NCBI GenBank assembly: GCA_034435375.1
Contig: DAOTXR010000080.1
Span: forward strand, 1 to 64,000
Direction of reading: 5' to 3'
Length of the DNA: 64,000 nucleotides
From: DAOTXR01 sp034435375
GTDB lineage: Bacteria; Chloroflexota; Anaerolineae; Aggregatilineales; UBA3940
The notes beneath the pieces are model-generated. The model was given only the letters and a program-made list of their open reading frames with translations. It made no database searches and was not told the DNA's origin. Numbering within the stretch: the first letter of the stretch is position 1; every line of letters starts with the position of its first letter. A program made the position numbers and the translations under genes. Below, piece after piece: positions 25,974 through 34,160 of the stretch.

Positions 25974-28262
25974 TTGTCTGATACTCTGGAATTCCGCATC
26001 ATTGGCATGGACTGCGCTGATTGTGCGTTCACTCTTGAGCGGGGGATAGCACAGCTCGAAGGCATAGAGTCTGTCCAGGTTCACTTTGCGACTGCCATGC
26101 TGCACGCCACCGGCGACGTGCAGCCGGAGATAGTGGCTGAGCGCGTCCGGGCGCTTGGTTACGACATTGCCAGCCCTGCACAGACAGACTTGCCCACCCA
26201 CCTTCCCCTTCAGCATCCTGGGGGGGTAAAGGGATTCTTTTACTACCTACTGGCCAGCCGTGCGACAGTGCAAGTGTCGGTAGCAGCCCTTCTGTTGATC
26301 GCGAGCGCGCTGCTTTCTCCTCTCCTGGTTGGAAGGGCTGGGTTATGGGCTGTCGGCGGGATGCGCTTGGTCGCGATTGGGCTGGCAGGGTATCCGATTG
26401 CCCGCAAGGGAGTGCGTTCGCTGCTCATAGCCCGTCAGGTTACCATTGACCTGCTCATGACCGTTGCTACAGTTGGTGCATTGGTCATCGGGGAGATGGG
26501 TGAAGCAGCCACTGTGGTTCTGCTGTTTGCTGTTGGTGAGGCGCTGGAGGGGTATACCGCCGAGCGTGCCCGCGATTCGCTGCGTGGACTGTTGTCACTT
26601 GCCCCAATGCAAGCGACAGTGTTGCGCCCATGCATTGACTGTGCTGAGCACCTGGGACAGGATGGCTATAAGGGTGGCCCATGTCCGTGGTGTGAGGTTC
26701 ACGAGTCAACTGTAGCCATTGACCAGGTGTTGGTCGGCGACCGGGTCGTAGTGCGGCCAGGTGAGCGCATCCCTGTTGATGGACAGGTGATTAGCGGCGC
26801 TTCGTCGGTCAATCAGGCGCCGATTACAGGGGAGAGTGTGCCCGTTGCCAAATTGCCGGGCGCAGAGGTATATGCTGGCACTGTCAACGGCGAGGGAGTG
26901 CTAGAGATCGAGGTTACACGTCTAGCTTCCGACTCGACGATCTGCCGCATCGTCAAGCTGGTTGAGCAGGCCCAGGCGCAGCGGTCGTCCACCGAGCGGT
27001 CCATCGACCGGTTTGCCCGGTGGTATACTCCTGCTGTTGTGTTGGCCGCGTTCCTCGTTGCCGTCGTGCCGCCGCTGTTCTTCGGCCAGCCATTTGTTGA
27101 TGTGGCCCATCCGCAGCGTGGCTGGCTATATCGGGCCTTTGCAATGCTGATCGTTGCCTGCCCCTGTGCGCTGGTGATCAGTACACCGGTGACAGTGGCC
27201 AGTGCACTGGCAGGGCTGGCGCAGCGTGGGATACTAGTCAAGAGCGGAGCTATTCTGGATGCCCTGGCACGGGTGAAGAATTTCGCATTCGATAAGACCG
27301 GTACACTGACCAAGGGGCAGCCCACTGTGGTCCGAACCATGACGCTAGATTGCCTGCAGGGTGAGACATCGTGTGCAGCTTGCGACGATCTGCTGGCGCT
27401 GGCGGCTTCGGTTGAACGGCGCTCGGCGCACCCACTGGCCAGGGCGGTTGTCGTAGAAGCCGAGTCTCGGTCGCTGAGCCACCGGTACAGCTCGGCTGAG
27501 GCAATTGAGGCGGTAGCAGGGCGGGGCCTGCAAGGCAGGGTCAACGGGTTGACGGTCATGGTGGGGAGCCATGTGTTGTTTCACGAAGGCAAGGTGGAGT
27601 GCAAAGGACTGCACGAACAGGTAGACGCAGCTGAGGCGCAAGGCCAGACGGTGATCATGGTTGGCAAGGACGGTACTCTTCAGGGGTTTATTGGCCTGTC
27701 TGACACACTGCGTCCAGCCAGCCGCGCTGTGCTCCGGGCGATCAAGGCAGTTGACTCATCAGCGCGGATCATCATGCTGACTGGCGACAATTCCAGAGTG
27801 GCGCAGGCTGTGGCCGCTGAGCTTGGATCAGTAGATGAGGTGCGCTCCAACCTGCTGCCGGAAGACAAAGTTGAAGCGGTGAGGGCGCTTCAGGACGCCT
27901 ACGGGCCGGTGGCGATGGTGGGCGACGGTATAAACGATGCCCCTGCGCTGGCCCTGGCTTCGGTCGGTATTGCAATGGGCGGTGCAGGCACTGCCCAGGC
28001 CATGGAGACAGCGGACGTGGTGTTAATGCAGGACGATCTGATGTGCCTGCTTGATGCTCTCACCACCAGCCGTCGTGCCCGACATATTATCGGGCAGAAT
28101 ATTGCCTTCAGCCTAGTCATCAAGGGGCTGTTCTTGCTGCTAACGTTGCCTGGGCTGGCGACGATGTGGATGGCTGTCTTTGCGGATATGGGAGCGTCGT
28201 TGCTGGTGACTCTTAACGGGATGCGGATGCTACAGGCCCCACCACTTGACCAGAGCCGATAA
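25974..28262 (+). CDS. P1B-type heavy-metal exporting ATPase (Zn/Cd/Pb-type)
   Basis: This 762-residue P-type ATPase starts at TTG 25974, with AGGAG upstream. The N-terminal heavy-metal domain has GMDCADC (residues 12-18). The actuator loop APITGESVP, membrane motif CPC (396-398), phosphorylation site DKTGTLTKG, HP in SAHPLARA, MLTGDN and GDGINDAPALA are all present. CPC with a single N-terminal metal domain fits Zn2+/Cd2+/Pb2+ exporters, though Cu+ pumps share CPC. Unusual are Cys-rich inserts: C220-x2-C223 and C237-PW-C240 in the small loop before the actuator strands, and another SCAACDD in the nucleotide-binding half. It follows a MerR-controlled promoter and converges with the radical SAM gene, 12 bp between stops. 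Confidence 0.92.
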   Translation: MSDTLEFRIIGMDCADCAFTLERGIAQLEGIESVQVHFATAMLHATGDVQPEIVAERVRALGYDIASPAQTDLPTHLPLQHPGGVKGFFYYLLASRATVQVSVAALLLIASALLSPLLVGRAGLWAVGGMRLVAIGLAGYPIARKGVRSLLIARQVTIDLLMTVATVGALVIGEMGEAATVVLLFAVGEALEGYTAERARDSLRGLLSLAPMQATVLRPCIDCAEHLGQDGYKGGPCPWCEVHESTVAIDQVLVGDRVVVRPGERIPVDGQVISGASSVNQAPITGESVPVAKLPGAEVYAGTVNGEGVLEIEVTRLASDSTICRIVKLVEQAQAQRSSTERSIDRFARWYTPAVVLAAFLVAVVPPLFFGQPFVDVAHPQRGWLYRAFAMLIVACPCALVISTPVTVASALAGLAQRGILVKSGAILDALARVKNFAFDKTGTLTKGQPTVVRTMTLDCLQGETSCAACDDLLALAASVERRSAHPLARAVVVEAESRSLSHRYSSAEAIEAVAGRGLQGRVNGLTVMVGSHVLFHEGKVECKGLHEQVDAAEAQGQTVIMVGKDGTLQGFIGLSDTLRPASRAVLRAIKAVDSSARIIMLTGDNSRVAQAVAAELGSVDEVRSNLLPEDKVEAVRALQDAYGPVAMVGDGINDAPALALASVGIAMGGAGTAQAMETADVVLMQDDLMCLLDALTTSRRARHIIGQNIAFSLVIKGLFLLLTLPGLATMWMAVFADMGASLLVTLNGMRMLQAPPLDQSR

Positions 28263-28274
28263 CCCATTGGTCTA

Positions 28275-29489
28275 TCAGTAGATGAACTCTCGAATGTCGT
28301 AGCGGCTGATGTGGGGCCTGTCGTCTTTTCGCGGGAATGACAGGCCCTGAATGATGGCCTTGCCCTGGGCCACACACTCATCGTGCGAGAGTGGCTCTAG
28401 GTTGGCCTCACGGGCCTGTTGAGCGTATGCCAGTCCCTCGCTGACGATCAATTCGGACAAATAGATGATGTCGCTATGGTCCAGCTCCATAGCATTGATG
28501 GCCTGAACAGTGTCGCGAATATGTGCTGTCGCGTACTGGCGACCTCCCGCGCCGAGCAGCACAATCACACCTACTGCAACACCGCCTGCCTTGAGGTTCT
28601 GCACGGCCTCAATGACATCCTCAGGTCTGCCTGGCTTTTTCAGAAAAGTGAGTAGATCGGCGCTGCCACTCTCCATTCCAATATATACTCGTCTTAACCC
28701 ACGGTCATGTAACCTCGCATAGTCCTGTGCAGTTTTTTTTGCCCCACTAAAGCCATCCAGAAAAGCGCACATCCCGCCCAATGCAGTCACGTTGTATACC
28801 TTGTGGACGGCATCAAGGAGTGGCAGGAGCGCTGGCATTGGAATCACCAGAGCGTTAGCGTCAGCCAAGAAGATCGACCGACGCAGGCTCAGTCCATCAC
28901 CCAAGAAGTCATGTACTGCCCTGGCGTGGGCAAGGAATTCGTCCGGCTTTTTGATGCGAAATGGGCGGTCTTTGTAAAAATCGCAGAAGGTGCATGTATT
29001 AAATGAGCATCCCTCGGTCAACTGAAGCACTACGGCCAGATACTGATCAGGTGGTAGAATGCCTACTGGCCGGTAGATCTGGTGATATTGCAAAGCATCT
29101 GCGGCAGATCGGGCCTGGTCGAAAGCAACCACCCGTTCAAACATCCGCTGGCCGTGGGGAGGTAGGGGGGATTGAAGCACTTGGCCCTGCCGGATGGCAT
29201 CGTAAAGCATAGCTATGGCCTGCCGTCCCCGCTCCTCGATTGCTGCGGCCTCGCCCGGCGGCAGCCAGTATCGCTCGCGTTCACCTGTGGACGAGCGCCA
29301 CTTGGCGATAACCCTGCCATCTAGCCCACGCCGGTATGAAAGGCCGTCCAGGTAAGCAGTCCACAGACGCCCCTCGCCATCATAGCTAAATACTTCGGCC
29401 TGTGCCGGGTGGTTAAGGCTGACGATCAGGCATTCTGGCCTCATGCTGATCGTGAACGGCTTGCCGTGCCAGCTTCCTTGGAGAACCAT
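28275..29489 (-). CDS. Radical SAM protein of unknown substrate
   Basis: This 404-residue protein carries the cluster motif C-SFNT-C-TF-C (a CX4CX2C spacing known in a subset of radical SAM proteins with a 'CTFCxxY' core) in LTEGCSFNTCTFCDFY, near residue 167. Later parts fit the TIM barrel: RRSIFLADANALVIPMP, VYIGMESGSADLLTFLKK and GVAVGVIVLLGAGG, i.e. the S-adenosylmethionine-binding strand motifs of Elp3/HemN-like proteins. About 130 N-terminal residues precede the motif and include a beta-rich stretch (AEVFSYDGEGRLWTAYLDGL). It starts 6 bp after the PlsC-like gene and is translated with it. The reaction cannot be assigned. Confidence 0.8.
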   Translation of the reverse strand: MVLQGSWHGKPFTISMRPECLIVSLNHPAQAEVFSYDGEGRLWTAYLDGLSYRRGLDGRVIAKWRSSTGERERYWLPPGEAAAIEERGRQAIAMLYDAIRQGQVLQSPLPPHGQRMFERVVAFDQARSAADALQYHQIYRPVGILPPDQYLAVVLQLTEGCSFNTCTFCDFYKDRPFRIKKPDEFLAHARAVHDFLGDGLSLRRSIFLADANALVIPMPALLPLLDAVHKVYNVTALGGMCAFLDGFSGAKKTAQDYARLHDRGLRRVYIGMESGSADLLTFLKKPGRPEDVIEAVQNLKAGGVAVGVIVLLGAGGRQYATAHIRDTVQAINAMELDHSDIIYLSELIVSEGLAYAQQAREANLEPLSHDECVAQGKAIIQGLSFPRKDDRPHISRYDIREFIY

Positions 29490-29495
29490 AAGACC

Positions 29496-30089
29496 TTAGG
29501 TGCTTGGCAACCTACCTCTGTGTTTCCATGTTGCGAGAAGGTCCTGGGCCTGACCGTTGGCCTTCTCCATCAAATGGATGACCGCCTTGCCCCAGGCCTC
29601 GGGGATGTGATCGGGCTGCCTGGGCACATGGAACGGAGCTTCAAAAACCATGACCGCACGCGCTCCAGGGCGCAGCCGCACTGGGGCATCTGGCTCACGG
29701 CTGTGCGCGACGCCAATGCCTACCGGGAAGATTGGACAGGCGGTAGCGCGAGCTAATCTGAACACCTCGATCAACTTGAGGTGCGCAGTGTTGGCCTCCG
29801 CCGCCAAGGACACAATCCCATCCTGGCCAGAGGACAGCCGATCGGCGCTGGCCTGCCAGACATCTTCAATGGCAGTTTCTGGATAGACAAAGCCTTGTCG
29901 TTTTGGCAGTCGCAGTGAGTAAACCATTCCAAACAGTGCTGTCTGGTTCTGCCGCACGACGATGATCGTACCCTGAGCAGGAAGCTGTTCATCCCCAACG
30001 ATGTGAACCCGCGCCGTAGCAGCCAGCCAGCGGGCTGCGATTCCTGGTCTGATTGGCTCTAGCCGAGAGGGATTATCTGAACTGTGCAT
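29496..30089 (-). CDS. PlsC-like acyltransferase-fold protein lacking the HX4D motif
   Basis: A 197-residue protein whose layout resembles small 1-acyl-glycerol-3-phosphate acyltransferases: a beta strand VHIVGDEQLPAQGTIIVVRQ, the motif-I position, a central G-rich region, and PIFPVGIGVAHSR, which fits motif IV (P[IV]xPVxI). The motif-I position reads VVRQNQTALFGM, where active enzymes have NHxSxxD, so the catalytic His and Asp are missing. No signal peptide is visible. It sits 63 bp downstream of the nucleoside phosphorylase gene and 6 bp upstream of the radical SAM gene. It could be a non-catalytic or differently acting member; the family assignment is tentative. Confidence 0.5.
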   Translation of the reverse strand: MHSSDNPSRLEPIRPGIAARWLAATARVHIVGDEQLPAQGTIIVVRQNQTALFGMVYSLRLPKRQGFVYPETAIEDVWQASADRLSSGQDGIVSLAAEANTAHLKLIEVFRLARATACPIFPVGIGVAHSREPDAPVRLRPGARAVMVFEAPFHVPRQPDHIPEAWGKAVIHLMEKANGQAQDLLATWKHRGRLPST

Positions 30090-30152
30090 AGCATTCTGTG
30101 TCCCTTTGCTGGCTCATCTGCTTACTACTACGCAGGTTGGTCCCCTGTGTTG

Positions 30153-31463
30153 CTATTCGCTCAGCAGCACATCGTAGAACAGCGGAAGACCAGGCCGATC
30201 TGCCCAGATGTGGGCGGCTGCTGCGCGCTGAGTCGCGATCTGGGCTGCTTGCTCTGTGCGTGCATGGATGGTGAACAATGGTTCACCTTTCTCAACATAC
30301 TCACCGACCTTATGATGGACGACGATACCTACTGCAGGATCGACGGGATCTCCTTTCTTAAACCGGCCTGCTCCCAGGTCCAATGCGACCATCCCGATAT
30401 CCCTGGCGTGAATCGTCTGCAAGTAGCCGCTCTGGGGTGCGGCTACTCCAACTACTACGGGCGCAGTAGGCAGCGTCTCTGGATGGTCCACCTGCGATAC
30501 ATCACCACCTTGGGCTTCTACTAGCGTGCGGAACACTTTCAGCGCCGCGCCACTGCGCAGCTTCTCTTCTAAGGTCGGACGGATGTCTGAGAGATCAGTT
30601 TTCTGCGATTTCCCTGCCAACCGTAGCATATGCCCTGCCACGGTGATGCAGTGTTCCACGAAATCCTCAGGTCCGTTGCCGCGTAGCGTGTCGATCGCTT
30701 CGCGCACCTCTAGTGCGTTACCCACTGCGTAGCCAAGCGGCTGATTCATATCGGAGATCAGTGCCGTGACCCTCTTTCCTACACCAGTTCCGATGTCGAT
30801 CATGATCTGAGCCAGTTCTCGTGCATCCTCAACAGTCGGCATGAAGGCGCCCAATCCAGCCTTGACATCAAGGAGAATGGCGTCGGCTCCAGCGGCGATC
30901 TTCTTGCTCATGATCGAGCTGGCAATCAACGGTTTGCTGGGCACAGTGCCGGTCACGTCACGAAGTGCGTAGAGTTTGCCATCTGCGGGCGCAAGATCGG
31001 CGGTCTGTCCGCACAGCACAATGCCGTGCTGCTTGATCTGCGCGATGAACTGCTCGCGCGTCAGGTTGACGTTGTAGCCGCGAATGCTCTCCATCTTGTC
31101 AAGCGTGCCGCCGGAGAAAGCCAGCCCGCGCCCCGACATCTTGGCGACGGGCACTCCGCACGCGACGACCAGCGGCAGTACCACCAGCGAGGTCTTATCA
31201 CCCACCCCGCCGGACGAGTGCTTGTCGACAACGAAATCCAGCACGCTGTGTAAGTCCAACACTTCGCCGGACTCGGCCATAGCCATGGTCAGGTCAACTG
31301 TCTCTCGACGTGACATGCCACGGAGAAAGATGGCCATGCACCATGCTGCTGCCTGGTAGTCGGGGATGGCTCCGCTAGTGTACCCGCGGATGAAGAACTG
31401 GATTTCCTCGCGGCTCAGCTCCAGCCCGTCGCGTTTTTTGGCAATGATCTCGATCGCATTCAT
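30153..31463 (-). CDS. deoA: Pyrimidine-nucleoside/thymidine phosphorylase
   Basis: This 436-residue enzyme cleaves thymidine, or thymidine and uridine, with phosphate to the base and (deoxy)ribose-1-P. It shows the N-terminal helical domain (IEIIAKKRDGLELSREEI), the phosphate-binding loop VDKHSSGGVGDKTSLV, MSGRGLAFSGGTLDKMESI, ALRDVTGTVPSKPLIASSIM and the C-terminal barrel-sandwich domain (KGDPVDPAVGIVVHHKVGEYV). The length is typical of the pdp/deoA family. Sequence alone does not decide between thymidine-specific and broad pyrimidine activity. A promoter candidate lies at 31526-31554; the PlsC-like and radical SAM genes follow downstream. Confidence 0.93.
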   Translation of the reverse strand: MNAIEIIAKKRDGLELSREEIQFFIRGYTSGAIPDYQAAAWCMAIFLRGMSRRETVDLTMAMAESGEVLDLHSVLDFVVDKHSSGGVGDKTSLVVLPLVVACGVPVAKMSGRGLAFSGGTLDKMESIRGYNVNLTREQFIAQIKQHGIVLCGQTADLAPADGKLYALRDVTGTVPSKPLIASSIMSKKIAAGADAILLDVKAGLGAFMPTVEDARELAQIMIDIGTGVGKRVTALISDMNQPLGYAVGNALEVREAIDTLRGNGPEDFVEHCITVAGHMLRLAGKSQKTDLSDIRPTLEEKLRSGAALKVFRTLVEAQGGDVSQVDHPETLPTAPVVVGVAAPQSGYLQTIHARDIGMVALDLGAGRFKKGDPVDPAVGIVVHHKVGEYVEKGEPLFTIHARTEQAAQIATQRAAAAHIWADRPGLPLFYDVLLSE

Positions 31464-31525
31464 AAATGGCTCCGCATGTGGTAGCGAATCAGTGGGGTAG
31501 CTCGTTGAGATACGCGCCCATTTAT

Positions 31526-31554
31526 AGCATACGCAGTCTCGAAAGGTTTCTCAA
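31526..31554 (-). promoter_or_regulatory. Predicted promoter of deoA
   Basis: On the minus strand TTGAGA (31554-31549) and TATGCT (31531-31526) are 17 bp apart. The -35 box is the right arm of a 7-bp inverted repeat (TCTCAAA 31549-31555, TTTGAGA 31590-31596), which could be a regulator site. Confidence 0.5.
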
Positions 31555-31686
31555 ATGATGAATTTCCCTTTCTGGCAATCCAAAGCGCTTTTGAGATATG
31601 GTCATACAAGCAAGATTCGCATGTAGCAATGCTCTTGCCTTGCGTGGAACGTGCAGAGGCTATTATCAGTGGTCAGGGGATGTTAT

Positions 31687-32388
31687 ATGATTGGGCATAG
31701 CGGTTTGCTGGTCGCCGGGTCAATGTTGGGCTTTGCGGTGTTGCACAGCCTATTGGCCGGAATTGCGCCCAAAGCCATGTTGAAACGGTTTATGGGGGAG
31801 CGGCTGGTCGAGGGGTGGTATCGACTGGGCTATAATGTGTTGGCTGCGATCACGTTCTTGCCGGTTTTGGCGTTGCTTCTTTTAGCTCCGGACGAGTCGC
31901 TCTACCACGTGCCACTGCCCTGGTCTCTTGTGCTTTACGGAGTGCAAGCATCTGGCTTCGCTGGGGTGGTCATGGCATTAGCAGCAGTGGACGTGTGGGG
32001 CTTCATGGGTTTCAGGCAGGCCCTGGCTTATCTATCCGGCGACCCACTGCCGCTGCCCACGCCGCCATTGGTTAAGAGGGGCCTATACGCGCTTTCGCGT
32101 CACCCGATCTACTTTTTCAGCCTGCTCGCGATCTGGGCCGTGCCTTCGATGACGACGAACTTGATGGCATTCAACCTCGTGGCGACCCTGTACGTAGCTG
32201 TTGGCTCCCTGATTGAAGAACGCCGCCTGGAACGGCTGTATGGTGACGCCTACCGCGCCTACCGCCGGTGTGTGTCATGGTTGATCCCCTGGCCAGCTCG
32301 TGACTGTGTATCGGAAGAGGGTGATTTTTTGCTGCATACCCGGCCCGACGTGGTACACTCTGGCCGGATATGTTCGGATGAGAGATGA
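31687..32388 (+). CDS. ICMT/NnrU-like integral membrane protein
   Basis: A 233-residue protein with about five transmembrane segments, beginning IGHSGLLVAGSMLGFAVLHS. The C-terminal part has the isoprenylcysteine/phospholipid methyltransferase-like pattern: LVKRGLYALSRHPIYFFSLL (RHP motif binding AdoMet in ICMT), then a helix and EERRLERLYGDAYRAYRRCV. NnrU and PEMT-like proteins share it. The ATG at 31687 has AGGGGA 7 nt ahead; an upstream frame start at 31651 does not. The last ~20 residues are less conserved-looking. No operon partner is clear; the DsbA-like gene starts 40 bp downstream. A methyltransferase role is possible but unproven. Confidence 0.7.
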   Translation: MIGHSGLLVAGSMLGFAVLHSLLAGIAPKAMLKRFMGERLVEGWYRLGYNVLAAITFLPVLALLLLAPDESLYHVPLPWSLVLYGVQASGFAGVVMALAAVDVWGFMGFRQALAYLSGDPLPLPTPPLVKRGLYALSRHPIYFFSLLAIWAVPSMTTNLMAFNLVATLYVAVGSLIEERRLERLYGDAYRAYRRCVSWLIPWPARDCVSEEGDFLLHTRPDVVHSGRICSDER

Positions 32389-32428
32389 ATGGCTTTGGGC
32401 CAGCATATATTGACCTGACGAGGGAAGG

Positions 32429-33169
32429 ATGTCCACACGAAGAACCACCCGTAATCACATTGAAGAACGTCATCGGCAACGCCGCCGCAGGTCTCAGATC
32501 CGTTGGATTGTCGCGGCGTCGGTTGGGGCAGTCATTGTCTTCCTGGCGCTGATTGCCCTCAATACACCACGGACAAGACCTGATGTCACCTCCGTTGCCT
32601 CTGATTACGAAGGACTGACCCAGGAAATCGACACGACAGGGCTGGGAGTCGGTCTGTCCATTGGCGATCCGCAGGCACCCAACGTGTTAGTCGAGTATTC
32701 AGATTTTAGTTGCCCCCATTGTTATGACCTGGGCACAGTCGTAGACCGTATCATCCAGGAAGATGTGCGTGCGGGCAGGCTACGCATTATCTTCAAGCCA
32801 GTGTCGATCATCAACCCTCCTTACTCAACAGAGGCCGCCAAAGCCGCAATCTGCGCTGCCCGACAGGGCAGGTTTTGGGAGATGCACGACCAGATCTGGA
32901 TGGTCTCCCAGTTGTCCGGGCCTGGCGCATACTCTGAGAGTGCTTTCACAGAGAGCGCTGCGATTGTCGGTCTGGATGTCGAGGAGTTCACAGCATGTTA
33001 CCGATCTGCTCAGACAGCGGCTGACGCCGATGCAGTGAATGACGAGGCCGCTGCATTAGGGATCAACGGTACCCCGACAATGTTCTTTAACGGCGATCCG
33101 TTCGGATATTACGGTGTTGATCAGACCTATACCAATCTAAAGAATGCAATTGCTGCTGCCGGAGGCTAG
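32429..33169 (+). CDS. Membrane-anchored DsbA/thioredoxin-fold oxidoreductase
   Basis: A 246-residue protein with a very basic N-terminus (RRTTRNHIEERHRQRRRRSQ) followed by one transmembrane helix (about 27-47, WIVAASVGAVIVFLALIAL). This gives a type II anchored, externally facing domain. The thioredoxin fold shows DFSCPHCYDLG (the CPHC redox motif of DsbA-like proteins, about residue 93), the helical insert, and the cis-Pro loop GINGTPTMFFNG near 208. It would introduce or shuffle disulfides in exported proteins. It is followed by a terminator at 33194-33226. Confidence 0.9.
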   Translation: MSTRRTTRNHIEERHRQRRRRSQIRWIVAASVGAVIVFLALIALNTPRTRPDVTSVASDYEGLTQEIDTTGLGVGLSIGDPQAPNVLVEYSDFSCPHCYDLGTVVDRIIQEDVRAGRLRIIFKPVSIINPPYSTEAAKAAICAARQGRFWEMHDQIWMVSQLSGPGAYSESAFTESAAIVGLDVEEFTACYRSAQTAADADAVNDEAAALGINGTPTMFFNGDPFGYYGVDQTYTNLKNAIAAAGG

Positions 33170-33193
33170 GGCAGTGCTCAGCCGAGGACCAAA

Positions 33194-33226
33194 CAAGGCG
33201 GATGCACTTGGTGTGTTTCCGCCTTG
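33194..33226 (+). terminator. Terminator after the DsbA-like gene
   Basis: A perfect 9-bp stem CAAGGCGGA/TCCGCCTTG with a 15-nt loop is followed by GGGCGTTTT. The loop contains ACTTGGTGTGT, repeated exactly in the NrtR operator 53 bp downstream. Confidence 0.75.
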
Positions 33227-33232
33227 GGCGTT

Positions 33233-33261
33233 TTGACAGCGACAAGGTCGGTGGCTATACT
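33233..33261 (+). promoter_or_regulatory. Strong promoter of nrtR-pncB
   Basis: A perfect TTGACA (33233-33238) and TATACT (33256-33261) are separated by 17 bp. The predicted transcript starts near 33268, giving a ~29-nt leader before the NrtR start codon. Confidence 0.8.
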
Positions 33262-33281
33262 TGGTGTGTAAACAACACTAA
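33261..33281. promoter_or_regulatory. Putative NrtR operator dyad
   Basis: TTGGTGT (33261-33267) and ACACTAA (33275-33281) form a 21-bp dyad with one mismatch. It covers the end of the -10 box and the start site of the nrtR-pncB promoter, an ideal position for autorepression. Confidence 0.6.
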
Positions 33282-33296
33282 CGGGGCATCGATTCG

Positions 33297-33992
33297 ATGG
33301 GTGCTAGCCGCAGTTCCGAGGAGAAACCCTACCCGCTCCCAGCAGTCACGGTCGACGTCATTGTGTTCCGGTTGCAGAGCAGCCAGCTTCAAGTGTTGCT
33401 TGTGAAGCGGGGCGCTCCACCTTTCAAGAGCATGTGGGCGCTGCCAGGCGGTTTTATAAGCATTGGGGAGTCGCTTGAGGCGGCAGCTCGTCGTGAGCTT
33501 GAGGAGGAAACTGGCGTCTGCGGTGTATACCTGGAACAACTGTACACTTTCGGTGATCCGAACCGAGACCCGCGAATGCGAGTGATCAGTGTAGCCTACC
33601 TGGCTGTTGTCCGGCCTGGCCAGGTGACCATCCGTGCCGGAGATGATGCAGCCAGTGCTGGCTGGTTCTCCATAGCAAATCTTCCACAACTGGCTTTTGA
33701 CCACGCTGAGATGATCGACTATGCGCTGACACGTCTGCGGTATAAGCTGGAGTATACGGACCTGGGTTTCCGACTCTTGCCGTCTGAGTTCACGCTGAGC
33801 GATCTGCAGGAAGTCTATGAGGTCATCCTGGGCGAAACACTCGACAAGCGCAACTTCCGGCGCAAGGTGATGCAGGCTAACGTTCTCCAGAGGACTGGGC
33901 GCACCCGCACAGGGGATGGGCGTCCAGCGCAGCTCTATCAGTACCGCCAGGACGCAGAGCCAGAGGTCAAAGCCCGTCGCTTGTTCCCCTGA
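33297..33992 (+). CDS. nrtR: NrtR-type Nudix transcriptional regulator of NAD metabolism
   Basis: A 231-residue protein with an N-terminal Nudix domain containing an intact Nudix box, GFISIGESLEAAARRELEEE then TGV, so hydrolase activity may be retained. The C-terminal ~75 residues form the winged-helix DNA-binding part (FTLSDLQEVYEVILGETLDK, RNFRRKVMQANVL) characteristic of NrtR repressors. Members of this family sense ADP-ribose or related NAD metabolites. The next gene encodes nicotinate phosphoribosyltransferase, a classical NrtR target, and a dyad overlaps the shared promoter, so autoregulated control of NAD salvage is likely. A plain ADP-ribose pyrophosphatase is the alternative. Confidence 0.88.
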   Translation: MGASRSSEEKPYPLPAVTVDVIVFRLQSSQLQVLLVKRGAPPFKSMWALPGGFISIGESLEAAARRELEEETGVCGVYLEQLYTFGDPNRDPRMRVISVAYLAVVRPGQVTIRAGDDAASAGWFSIANLPQLAFDHAEMIDYALTRLRYKLEYTDLGFRLLPSEFTLSDLQEVYEVILGETLDKRNFRRKVMQANVLQRTGRTRTGDGRPAQLYQYRQDAEPEVKARRLFP

Positions 33993-34160
33993 TTTGGCTA
34001 CCAGGCGAGAGCCGCTCTGTGGCTGAAAACAGGCCGTCATCTTGCCAGTGTGCAGGTGTTCGACCGCCTCGGAGTATTACTGGAGACCTTGGCTGGTCAT
34101 AGAAAACAGCCCCGATCCGTTGTCATGGCACCCTCAGTATTAGAAAGGCATCGTGATCTG

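Noticed and set aside
31556..31600. Third copy of the structured element found near atp
   Set aside because: TCTCAAA/TTTGAGA followed by AACCT on the minus strand is reminiscent, but the TTTAAGTG/GCTTAA closing helix and the GCTTTCGG loop are absent.
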